A DNA stretch of 13,240 bases from Bacteriovoracaceae bacterium UBA7317 (GTDB taxonomy: Bacteria; Bdellovibrionota; Bacteriovoracia; Bacteriovoracales; Bacteriovoracaceae). Of this stretch, positions 1 to 7,712 are shown in pieces. The notes beneath the pieces are model-generated. The model saw only the letters and a list, made by a program, of their open reading frames with translations, ran no database searches and was not told the DNA's origin. The stretch is from positions 1 to 13,240 of the forward strand of contig DKQD01000192.1 in the NCBI GenBank assembly GCA_002474345.1, given 5' to 3'. Positions within the stretch are counted from its first letter, which is position 1; each line of letters begins with the position of its first letter. A program made the translations under genes and the position numbers.

Positions 1-1
1 A

Positions 2-3000
2 AATGAATTTAATGAGATGGGGAATGTCATCCGAAAGTACATGCCTTGGTCTAATAAGCGAGGAGGAAGTGGCAAAGCGGGCATCTATCAAGAGTTCACG
101 TACTTAAATGCTACTGACAATGTGGCGACGGTTTCCCAGATGGATAATGGAAATAACATCCACGAAACAAGGTACGAATACCACGGTCCTGGTGGACTCC
201 AGATAAGAAAGTTTTTCCCAAGCCCAAGTGGCAGTGGTGAATCTCAAATCACGATTCAAAAATCCATCGAAGGAAAACAAATTTGGAAAGAGCTTCCTAA
301 TGGTGCCAGAGTCAATTCTTACTACAACGCCCACGGGCTTTTAACTAAAATGGAAGACCCCATAGGAGGGGTTGTCACCAAAGAATACGACTCTCTTGGA
401 AACACGAAAAAGCAGTGTAAGGGAGACCTTGGGTGTGAGTACTTTACTTATAATAAACTAGGGAAAGTGATTGCAAAAGTAAACGGTAATGGCGAAGTGA
501 CAAGGTTTGCCTTTGATAAGCTAGGGCGCCCTTCAACTATTTGGAACTCTGACGGTCTCGCCACGACTTATATCTATAACAAAATGGGGGCCCCAGGGGT
601 TGTCATTGACGGTTATGGAAACTCAGAGGCGATGACTTATAACCTAGCAGGTGACGTTGTCCACACAGTTCAAACCATTGACGGAAAATCCTACGTCTCA
701 GCTTCAAGCGCGGAAGGGCACAGCATCCTCCCAACTGGGGATAGGCTCTACATGGCGGACGTTTATAAGGGGGTTAAGAGGAAGGTTTTCTTAAACGGAA
801 AAGTCATCGCCGAAGCGAGAAACTTTGATGCCTTAGGGCAATCAAAAGTCCTCCGCTACGCTAACGGAGACCTGGCAAAAGCGAGTTATGATAAGTACGG
901 AAAAAATACGGGGTTAAAAGTTCAGTGTGGAAACGGTAAAGGCTTTAGTGATGATGGCGAATGGATCGGTGGATCCGGTGGAAGAGAATGCCACAGTGAA
1001 ACCTCAACTTTTGATGACAGTATTGGGAAGCTTGTAAGTGTAGAGAGAAACACATCTCAAACATTAGCGAATCAAGGAATCGGTGGAGAAGCTGGAATTA
1101 CAAAACTCAACACAAACTATTCTTACGATAATATGGGTCGCCTCACAAGAACCAACACCAATGTCGGTCATAACCAAACTTTTAGCTATGACCAAAACTC
1201 AAACTTAACTCGTGTTGGTGGAAGCGATGCTGTTAGCTACAACCATTCTGGAAGTGGCTCAAGCCGCCTTAATTCAACCAGTAACGGCGCCAGGTACACC
1301 TACGATAAAGCAGGGCGTGTGATCACAAAAACTGTAATTGATAGTAAAGGTTCCCTTGGAAAATCTAATCAATGTGTTAGGTTTTACCAGCATGGTAATT
1401 ATCAGGGGAAAGAATACAAATTCTGTCCGGGCTCCACTCCGTTACCTCTTAGTCAATGGAACGATGATATAAGCTCTTTTAAAATTCCAGCGGGGGCCAC
1501 CCTTAAAGTATGCCGAGATGTTGGTGCTGGTGGAGGATGTTGGTGGCACATGAGTGACAGCCCATGGGTTGGTGGCGCTCAAAACGACCTCTACTCTTAT
1601 TTTGAGTTAAGCTTCAATGACTGTAGGATGACTTCTGAAGATGCCGGTGGCTGTACATCCAATGCATCATCCGTTGTTAAAACTTGGAAATTTAGATACG
1701 AGTCTCAATTTAATAGAGTCATTGAAATTGATGGGCCTGAAGGAAAAACCATTTTTGTAAGAAACGCCGCTGGTGGTGTGACGAAAATGATTAAGCCTAA
1801 CGGCGAAATTAAGCTCAATGTCGGTCCAGGCGTTCAAATAAGAAAAACAGCGGTTGGTACAATCAACTACTCTGTGAGTGTTTCACTCATGGGGAAACAT
1901 GTTCACACTTACACAGCTAATGTGAGTAACACAACTGCCGCCTTTGACAGAAAAGTAAACCACACGACCCATCAGTATATGGCGGGGATGTTTGATCCAA
2001 CAAGTTTAATGGGTCTTTTTAAATACGGTTACCACAAAGTAAGCGCTCTTCTCACTCGGCCTAATTTTGAAAGAGAGATGATGCAAGCAGTTTGCCTCCT
2101 CTTTAGCTTTGGGCTTCTTCTTTCTATGATTGTGAACATCTTTAGGAAAAGGGCCGTAGGCAAAGTGAAATGGTGGCATTACCCGATGCTTGTAACGGTC
2201 TTTATGGTCACCACCGCGCTTCCAGTCCACGCCCTTCCACTAAGGGCCGGGCTCCAGGGAACCGGTGAATACGAACTAGGCAAACAGTTTTTCCATACGG
2301 ACCACTTAGGGAACGTCGCCGTGGTGACTGATGGTGACGGGAAAATCACCTCAAGTACCGCCTACGATTCCTACGGGCAGATGCTGACCCAAGGATATTC
2401 CTCTTTTGGTCGAGACAACTTCCCTAACAAATGGGCCAAAGCAGAGCACGTTCGTGAAAGAGGAAAAGACTCCGGACTTTCGGTGATGGGGGCAAGGATC
2501 TACGATAGGGATGCCAGGCGCTTCCTCTCTCCTGACCCGCTCTCGGTGTTTCATTCACCGTACCGGTATTCAAGTGATCCAATTTCAAACTCTGACCCGA
2601 CAGGGGAAGAACCGTTTACGATCGCTTGTATCGTTATATTTGCAATCATTGCCTTAATGACCACAGGTTACGCCATTTCCGGAACGTGGAAGTTCTGGGA
2701 GTGGGATGGAAAGACGTGGGGTTACGCCATCTTAGGTGGTATAGCGGGTGCCGTCTTTGCCGCCGCAGCTGCCTTTGCTCTCCCAGCACTGGCCGCCGCC
2801 TGTGCGACCGCCTGTCCGGGTGTCGCCGCCGCAGCAGGGGGGACCGCCGGTGTGACGTCGGCCGCCGGGCTTAAAGCGCTCGCCCTCCAAGCAGTGGTCC
2901 TGGGGACCATTGGGGCCGCAGAAGCCGCGGTCGCGAGTATGATCACCCAGGCGGGGAACGCCGCCGTCAACGGACGGGCGTTTGACTGGAAGAAAGTCGG

Positions 3001-4432
3001 TAATGCCGCCGCCATGGGGTTTGCCATGGGTGCCGGATTCGCGGTGGCGGGGGCCGTGGCGGGGTCTGTTGTTAAACCGTTGATGAAGAAAACAGTAAAG
3101 ACTCTGAATAGTTTTGGTAAAGGTGCTACAGGTAGAGCATCTAGCCTTATGAAAAAAATAGGAACGGCAACTGGAAAAATGTTTGGTAAGGTTGATGATG
3201 CCATCATGGGAACTCGAGCAGCAGGAGGCTGGACAACGGCGAAGAAGGTTGCCGGCACGGTGGGTTCTAAAATTGGTAGAGTTTGCCGAGCGACTAGTTC
3301 AACAATTTTCAGTGTTGCTAGAAAAGCGACTGATAAGATCGATGATATGATGGGGTGGGTGAATAAGCAGGTTAGTAAATTCGATGATCCAAAATGGCTA
3401 AAAGACTGGTTGGATAACCCTGGTAACTGGAAAGGTCACGCTGAAGCGGCCAAAAGACAGGCCCTCGTTGGTTCTAAAGTTGGGACGAAGGGTGCCACTA
3501 TGGGGGCCGATGACCTCGTCATGGACATGAAGCTTACTCAGCTTGATGAGGCCATTGAAGGAGCTGAAGCCGCGGCAGCAGCTGCTGGAGGTAAGCATGG
3601 GACAAGTGAAACCCTGGCGGATCTCGTTAAGCAAAGAGAAGGAGTTTATGAAGAAATTGCCCAGATGGCGAACTCCCGAAGTGCAAAAGTTGGAATGGAT
3701 GACCTTAACTTCGCGTCCGCAAGACGTGATATGAGCGTCCGAAGTTACGACACGCCAATGACCAGTAGTGGGAATAAAGTCATCGTCAGAACCGATAGCA
3801 AAGGTATAACGTCAATAAAAGCATCAGGCATGGACAAAGACCTGATGATTTCACCCAATATGTTTGATGAAGGGGCACTGACCACATCACAATTGGATGA
3901 CTTCATAGCAGACGTGAAAGGGACATACGGAGACGATGTTGCCGCTTACCTAAAAGATAATATGAAACCAGGGAACTTTATACCTACTGAGTGGGATTCA
4001 GTCGCGGTAGCATCTCAATTTAGTAATGTTCAGAAAGGGATTGGTGGAGCGCAGGCTTTAACGTATTTAGGTAGCCTTGATGCAATGAATAATGAAGTTT
4101 ACAGAGGTTGCGTTACGAGTCCACATGAAGATGGATGTGCACACGTCAGTAATGCGCAAGTCTATGTCTATGGGGCTTTACATGGTCAAAACTTATTTGA
4201 ACAAATTTTGAAAGGTAACCTTGGGGGGGTCGCTGATCAATTAGATGCGTTGGTGTATGAAAATGTGATGTTTGCCGACAGCGAATCTGTTCGAAGTAAT
4301 TTAAGCTATATAAAAGGCTCGAGATTACCGAGATCTATAAACAGATTCATCTTCGGTGCCTCAAATCCTTATGGGGCAGCAGACTGGGGAGGAACAGGAT
4401 GTGATCCTTTAGACAAAACGTGCGGACACTGA
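2..4432 (+). CDS. Rhs/YD-repeat protein with crystallin-like insert and unknown C-terminal domain (5' end outside window)
   Basis: The frame is open from base 2, before the first ATG at 17, and already reads like a YD repeat, so the true start lies upstream. Residues are counted from that ATG. About 1-450 are YD/Rhs repeats (EYDSLGNTKK, FAFDKLGRP, YSYDNMGRLTRT), which in this family form a shell around the C-terminal region. About 452-532 look like a beta/gamma-crystallin domain (see finding). Two hydrophobic segments lie near 689-708 and 719-739. The Rhs core follows at about 760-865, from DHLGNVAVVTD to ARIYDRDARRFLSPDP and DPTGEE. Next is an Ala/Gly-rich hydrophobic stretch (about 866-1025), then about 445 residues of unrecognised C-terminal domain ending in a Cys-containing tail. 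By family analogy this is a surface or secreted polymorphic effector. I recognise neither a toxin motif in the C-terminus nor an immunity gene next to it. Confidence 0.9.
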   Translation, partial: NEFNEMGNVIRKYMPWSNKRGGSGKAGIYQEFTYLNATDNVATVSQMDNGNNIHETRYEYHGPGGLQIRKFFPSPSGSGESQITIQKSIEGKQIWKELPNGARVNSYYNAHGLLTKMEDPIGGVVTKEYDSLGNTKKQCKGDLGCEYFTYNKLGKVIAKVNGNGEVTRFAFDKLGRPSTIWNSDGLATTYIYNKMGAPGVVIDGYGNSEAMTYNLAGDVVHTVQTIDGKSYVSASSAEGHSILPTGDRLYMADVYKGVKRKVFLNGKVIAEARNFDALGQSKVLRYANGDLAKASYDKYGKNTGLKVQCGNGKGFSDDGEWIGGSGGRECHSETSTFDDSIGKLVSVERNTSQTLANQGIGGEAGITKLNTNYSYDNMGRLTRTNTNVGHNQTFSYDQNSNLTRVGGSDAVSYNHSGSGSSRLNSTSNGARYTYDKAGRVITKTVIDSKGSLGKSNQCVRFYQHGNYQGKEYKFCPGSTPLPLSQWNDDISSFKIPAGATLKVCRDVGAGGGCWWHMSDSPWVGGAQNDLYSYFELSFNDCRMTSEDAGGCTSNASSVVKTWKFRYESQFNRVIEIDGPEGKTIFVRNAAGGVTKMIKPNGEIKLNVGPGVQIRKTAVGTINYSVSVSLMGKHVHTYTANVSNTTAAFDRKVNHTTHQYMAGMFDPTSLMGLFKYGYHKVSALLTRPNFEREMMQAVCLLFSFGLLLSMIVNIFRKRAVGKVKWWHYPMLVTVFMVTTALPVHALPLRAGLQGTGEYELGKQFFHTDHLGNVAVVTDGDGKITSSTAYDSYGQMLTQGYSSFGRDNFPNKWAKAEHVRERGKDSGLSVMGARIYDRDARRFLSPDPLSVFHSPYRYSSDPISNSDPTGEEPFTIACIVIFAIIALMTTGYAISGTWKFWEWDGKTWGYAILGGIAGAVFAAAAAFALPALAAACATACPGVAAAAGGTAGVTSAAGLKALALQAVVLGTIGAAEAAVASMITQAGNAAVNGRAFDWKKVGNAAAMGFAMGAGFAVAGAVAGSVVKPLMKKTVKTLNSFGKGATGRASSLMKKIGTATGKMFGKVDDAIMGTRAAGGWTTAKKVAGTVGSKIGRVCRATSSTIFSVARKATDKIDDMMGWVNKQVSKFDDPKWLKDWLDNPGNWKGHAEAAKRQALVGSKVGTKGATMGADDLVMDMKLTQLDEAIEGAEAAAAAAGGKHGTSETLADLVKQREGVYEEIAQMANSRSAKVGMDDLNFASARRDMSVRSYDTPMTSSGNKVIVRTDSKGITSIKASGMDKDLMISPNMFDEGALTTSQLDDFIADVKGTYGDDVAAYLKDNMKPGNFIPTEWDSVAVASQFSNVQKGIGGAQALTYLGSLDAMNNEVYRGCVTSPHEDGCAHVSNAQVYVYGALHGQNLFEQILKGNLGGVADQLDALVYENVMFADSESVRSNLSYIKGSRLPRSINRFIFGASNPYGAADWGGTGCDPLDKTCGH

Positions 4433-4501
4433 AGTTTAGATCGATGGAGAGGATGTAACACACCGAGGATTTGAAAACGGTTATCAATTTCATATATTAT
4501 C

Positions 4502-4861
4502 TTATGTACCAAAGCGGGATTTCAATAGAAGTCCCGCTTTAGTTTCCTTTGTGACCGCATTTTTATTAGACTTACCAGGCACCCCAATAATCTCAATAAC
4601 AACCTTGTTGACACTCCCGGCCTCTCTTACTTTGCCACCCTCAATTGTCTTCACAACCTCTCTAACCTCGTCCCTCTTACCCTTTTTACGAACTTTCATC
4701 CTAACTTTACGCCTCTTTGGCTCATCATAGACAACCTTAGCTCCACCCTTAAATCCATTTTTAAAGCAGTAACCGGCCTTGCCTCTCCAACCAGAAATAC
4801 CGATACCACTACCTTAGTAAATACCGCTGGAACTACCGTCGACACTTCCATCACTTCGCAT
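4502..4861 (-). pseudogene. broken small ORF downstream of the reverse transcriptase remnant
   Basis: An ATG at 4861, 13 nt past the reverse transcriptase stop, opens a 119-codon frame with a TAA at codon 16 (4816-4814). Before the stop it is Gly/Ser-rich (DGSVDGSSSGIY). After it come a Gly-rich segment with GISGWRGKAGYC and then a Lys/Arg/Val-rich tail. The part from ATG 4699 alone would give 65 residues. Its last codons run through the hairpin at 4511-4540, which argues against it being an intact gene. I do not recognise a family. It could be a decayed partner of the reverse transcriptase, a displaced gene fragment, or a chance open frame. Confidence 0.3.
4511..4540 (+). terminator. hairpin terminator after the Rhs gene
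   Basis: AAAGCGGGA pairs with TCCCGCTTT. One U-G wobble and a TTC/GAA extension close a 4-nt loop. The following sequence is T-rich but not a clean T run. It lies 78 nt past the Rhs stop. The stem is nearly symmetrical, so it may also act on minus-strand transcripts from the decayed reverse transcriptase. Confidence 0.6.
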
Positions 4862-4874
4862 GTCATTTAGTCAA

Positions 4875-5743
4875 CTACCAGCCCTTCCATCTTTTGAGGT
4901 ACTTACCAGCGGCTTTTGGTCCGCTTCGCTCATAAAGCCGGTTGAGTTTCTCTCGATGCCTTTTAAAGGTCAAAAAGCCTGGTCCTAATTTATAATAATT
5001 TACTCCTGTTTTGCTTATTCATATTTTGTTGTTTATTTCTATATTTTCTATTTCTGTATTTTTTATACTTGGATCATCTTTTTGGGGTTTTATAAAATTA
5101 CCCAAAAAGGTAAACCCCTTTTCCGTTTTTCCAATAAAGGTTTTATCCGGATGCTTTTCTACTTTTAGCTCCTCTAAAACCTGATTCTCTATCCTTACTG
5201 CTTTTTTAAGTTTCAACCTGCTGGGGGCAGCTCAGGGAAATACCTTTTTCTATTGAGATATAATGACCGTTTATATCCTCTGTCCTTTTAAGATACTGCC
5301 AGACAATTCTTTGGAGGTATTTATCATCTACAAGGTCTGAAAACTGATTAAAAAGGACATGATGGTCAATAGAAGCGTAGTAGCTTTTGACGTCACTTTT
5401 CATAAAAAAATTGTTTTTTGTATTGAGGACAAATTTGAGGGCTTCTTTAAGTCCGCCTTTCCCTTTTAAATGGGAGCACCTTGGTGAAAGGTGAGGGGGA
5501 GAGCTTTTTTTCCAAAGCGAGGGCGGTTTCCTTTAGGACAAGAGAGTCTTTAGAGCTCCATAGGCCTTTTCTTTGGCGGTTTATTTGGATTCTTTTGACG
5601 GGGGATAGTTGATAGGTCCCGTTTTGAAATTACCTCTTTATTTGGGGGAGTCGAGAGAATTCGTTTAATCGTAAATCCCAGATTTCTGAGTTTGGAGAGT
5701 GGTTTTTTCTTTGGTGGCAATACCATCGAAAAGCTTTTTTCAT
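4875..5743 (-). pseudogene. reverse transcriptase (RNA-directed DNA polymerase) pseudogene, catalytic core deleted
   Basis: Pieces of one bacterial reverse transcriptase lie in order on the minus strand. The N-terminus from ATG 5743 reads KKAFRWYCHQRKN and EIWDLRL up to an in-frame TAA (5632-5630). The same frame continues as GTYQLSPVKRIQ to KLSPSPFTK. A frameshift near 5480-5500 leads to CSHLKGKGGLKEAL and then DVKSYYASIDHH, the first catalytic Asp block, followed by KGISLSCP. At about 5222-5226 the protein jumps frame to LKLKKAVRIENQVL and HPDKTFIGKTEKGFTFLG. The block normally between these, with the YxDD active site, is missing. An in-frame TGA at 5021-5019 precedes the C-terminus, NRLYERSGPKAAGKYLKRW, which ends at a TAG at 4875. 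The order matches stand-alone bacterial reverse transcriptases with the PDKTFIGR...GFDFLGY signature. Two stops, one shift and one deletion make it non-functional. Confidence 0.85.
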
Positions 5744-5803
5744 ATGGTTTTAAAAAAAATAAAAAAAGTTAGCAGATATTTTTTAGTTTAATTTTAAATA
5801 AAA

Positions 5804-5825
5804 TAACTCTGAATTTTAAGAGTTA
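5804..5825. repeat. inverted repeat in AT-rich spacer 5744-5922
   Basis: TAACTCT and AGAGTTA flank an 8-nt AT-rich loop. The surrounding spacer is almost pure A/T and, apart from this and the promoter near 5890, I see nothing in it. On the minus strand the hairpin is followed by a T-rich tract, so it could be a weak terminator. It could also be a chance palindrome. Confidence 0.25.
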
Positions 5826-5886
5826 AAAAAAATGCCATGCCCGGTTTCAAGGTTATGGTCTTTTCAAATGATTTGGTGTGAATGAG

Positions 5887-5895
5887 TGATATAAT
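5887..5895 (+). promoter_or_regulatory. extended -10 promoter for the solute-binding protein
   Basis: TGATATAAT is a perfect extended -10 element (TG-N-TATAAT), about 28 nt before the start codon. No good -35 box sits at the usual spacing, which extended -10 promoters tolerate. It fits a short leader ending in the ribosome binding site GAGAGGA at about 5912-5918. Confidence 0.55.
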
Positions 5896-5922
5896 ACCCT
5901 CAAATTAAAAAGAGAGGAAAAA

Positions 5923-6705
5923 TTGAAATTATTTACACTAATTATTTTGATCCTGACTCTAAATAGTTACGCCGAGGACAGTAAATTAAAAACTGAGGCC
6001 TTAAATAATATAAATTTTATGACTGAAGATTATCCACCCTTCAATTACTCTCAAAATGGTAAAGTCACAGGTTTTGGTACAGATATTATCGTTAAGGTCT
6101 TTAATGAATTAAATCTCAAAAAAAATGCAGAAAATATAATGATCTTACCCTGGGCCAGAAGCTACAGAAAGGTACAAAAAGTTGGTAAAAGAAATGCCCT
6201 TTTTTTAATGGGGAGGACTACCCAAAGAGAAAATTTATTCAAATGGGTTGGTCCTGTGCCTGGTAATAAATACGCTATTGTAACTTATAGAGGCGGTCCA
6301 AAAGTTAAAGGAATTGAAGATTTAAAAGGTGAAAAGGTGGTTTCGATAAGAAAAGATATTGGTGGGCATGCTTTAATAGATGCAGGTTTCCCAAAAGACA
6401 ACTTGATGGAGGTTTCTAAAGTAAAGCAATTATTTTCACTTATTAAAAAAAAGAGGTTTAAGTTTTTCTCTTATGGACTAGTTGGATTGAAAGAAAAAAT
6501 GAAAACAAGTGGTTTTTATATGGAAGATTTTAAAGTGGCCTTTATTTTTAAAGAGTCAGATTTGTATTACGCCTTTAATAAGTCTATTGAGGATAAAACC
6601 GTTAAGAAATATCAAAAAGGCTTAAATAAAGTTATGAGCGATGAAAAATTTTTAAAAGAGCTAAAAGAAAAGTATAAAAAGAAAAATATATATATTCCTT
6701 TGTAA
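5923..6705 (+). CDS. orphan periplasmic solute-binding protein (SBP_bac_3 type)
   Basis: The protein has 260 residues. The TTG start is chosen because GAGAGGA sits just upstream and a Sec signal peptide begins there (about 1-17, ending SYA|ED). The mature part has the hallmarks of the family-3 extracellular binding fold: TEDYPPFNY, then GKVTGFGTDIIVKVF (ligand-pocket and first-lobe helix), the middle strand ILPWARSYRKVQK, and a second lobe with IEDLKGEKVVSIRKDIG, the usual hinge region. The length is normal for the family. Such proteins bind amino acids or similar small molecules in the periplasm. No ABC permease or ATPase gene lies nearby, so it either serves a transporter encoded elsewhere or acts as a sensor-type binding protein. 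The ligand cannot be read from the sequence. It is a single-gene unit with its own promoter, converging on the 6939-7520 gene. Confidence 0.85.
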   Translation: MKLFTLIILILTLNSYAEDSKLKTEALNNINFMTEDYPPFNYSQNGKVTGFGTDIIVKVFNELNLKKNAENIMILPWARSYRKVQKVGKRNALFLMGRTTQRENLFKWVGPVPGNKYAIVTYRGGPKVKGIEDLKGEKVVSIRKDIGGHALIDAGFPKDNLMEVSKVKQLFSLIKKKRFKFFSYGLVGLKEKMKTSGFYMEDFKVAFIFKESDLYYAFNKSIEDKTVKKYQKGLNKVMSDEKFLKELKEKYKKKNIYIPL

Positions 6706-6838
6706 CCATCATGCAAAATAAAGAAGCTTAAAAAAAAATAAAATCATCTTATTTTATGATTATGTCTTAGGCTTCCGGGTATCTTTTCTTTGGATTCAAA
6801 ACTATTTGAGAGCTTGATTATGTGTGATCTTTTTTTAA

Positions 6839-6904
6839 AAAAAGGTTAGCGGAAATCAGTCGTTTTTATTACTTTTTTATGATTTTTTTTCCACTAACCT
6901 TTTT
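6839..6904. terminator. long imperfect hairpin between convergent genes (bidirectional terminator)
   Basis: AAAAAGGTTAG-C-GGAAA (6839-6855) pairs with TTTCC-A-CTAACCTTTTT (6888-6904). This gives 16 base pairs with one mismatch around a T-rich loop of 32 nt. An A-run on one side and a T-run on the other suit termination in both directions between the plus gene ending at 6705 and the minus gene ending at 6939. The rest of 6706-6938 is AT-rich with no ORF. Confidence 0.55.
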
Positions 6905-6938
6905 ACCCTCAAACCAGTAGGCCATCTAAAGGGGGAGT

Positions 6939-7520
6939 TTAGAAAGCTTTACCAATATTTAAGTAGGGGAGTGACTTTATTTTAGAAAATTGACGATCGT
7001 ACTTTAAAATAAAAGAGTTCATACCAACGTTAAAAATAAGCCCTGATTTAGTTCTAAAATCAAGGCCCAGATTTATAGAGCCGCCTTTGACTACCTCACT
7101 GGTCATTTTAATTTTGTCTTCATTACCTGTGAGAGATCTGACGAGAAGGTCGGCCATAAATTTTTTGCCATTAACTACCTTTGATTGAAAAAGATTGAGG
7201 CCTATTATTGGGGAAAAAGTTTTTAACGGTTCAAAGACATAATCAATACCAATTCCCTTGGAGTTTCCCATAAAAGCAAGCGTTGAATAACCTAGCTTTA
7301 ATCTAAGCTTCTCATCTATTTGGAAGGAGTACTTAAAGGATAAACCTGAAAGACCAAGTTCTGATAACCCTGTCGTTAAACCATGCCTTTTCTTTAAGCG
7401 AAGAGTGGGAAGTTCTTCATGGTAACTTTCAGTTGTTTTTAATTCTTTAGATAACTCTTCTTTGGCAAAGCTTGCTGATGTTAAAAGTGTTAAAACTAAT
7501 ATAAAAGACAGTATTTTCAT
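6939..7520 (-). CDS. predicted outer-membrane beta-barrel-like protein, unknown function
   Basis: The protein has 193 residues. The start at 7520 is supported by AGAGGA a few bases upstream and by a Sec signal peptide (about 1-19, ending SFA|KE). The mature protein has alternating polar and apolar stretches typical of membrane beta strands (GLSFKYSF, LRLKLGYSTLAFMG, SINLGLDFRT, LIFNVGMNSFILKY). It ends in Phe (LNIGKAF), the usual C-terminal signal of Gram-negative outer-membrane proteins. It would form a small barrel of about eight strands. I do not recognise a specific family and assign no substrate. It is transcribed alone and divergently from the 7713 gene, sharing a 192-nt spacer with the palindrome at 7584-7603. 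A secreted, non-barrel beta-sandwich is the main alternative. Confidence 0.65.
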   Translation of the reverse strand: MKILSFILVLTLLTSASFAKEELSKELKTTESYHEELPTLRLKKRHGLTTGLSELGLSGLSFKYSFQIDEKLRLKLGYSTLAFMGNSKGIGIDYVFEPLKTFSPIIGLNLFQSKVVNGKKFMADLLVRSLTGNEDKIKMTSEVVKGGSINLGLDFRTKSGLIFNVGMNSFILKYDRQFSKIKSLPYLNIGKAF

Positions 7521-7568
7521 TATTTCCTCTTTTGTTCCATTGCTCTTTCAGTTTTTCAAGTTGCTCAA

Positions 7569-7603
7569 TTTATAGTTCAAAAAGGAATCTGAAGAAAGAT
7601 TCC
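7569..7603 (-). promoter_or_regulatory. candidate promoter with palindromic operator for the outer-membrane-like gene
   Basis: The palindrome GGAATCT-N6-AGATTCC occupies 7584-7603. A minus-strand -10-like TATAAA lies at 7574-7569, so the palindrome would cover the weak -35 region (TTTCTT, 17-nt spacing). That layout suits a repressor or activator site. In RNA it would be a 7-bp hairpin. Nothing else in 7521-7712 looks functional apart from the ribosome binding sites of the two divergent genes. Confidence 0.35.
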
Positions 7604-7712
7604 AATGGGCGTTTGTATTCACAAAAGTAAATAAATAGCCGCACCAACCCATTTAAAAAAATTGAAATTTGTAATACCTTCTTTTCCAACAGATTAAGAA
7701 AAGAGGTGTTAA

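Noticed and set aside
2722..3258. 178-residue minus-strand open frame rich in Ala and Pro
   Set aside because: It is antisense to the GC-rich Ala/Gly tract of the Rhs gene, and its composition is a mirror of those codons. There is no ribosome binding site or recognisable domain.
4440..4730. Plus-strand frame after the Rhs gene as an immunity gene
   Set aside because: It has no start codon with a ribosome binding site, runs through the terminator hairpin, and its Leu/Thr-rich reading mirrors the minus-strand frame.
5019..5403. Two short minus-strand frames taken as separate small genes
   Set aside because: Both are pieces of one reverse transcriptase, joined by a deletion and frame change, so they are reported together as one pseudogene.
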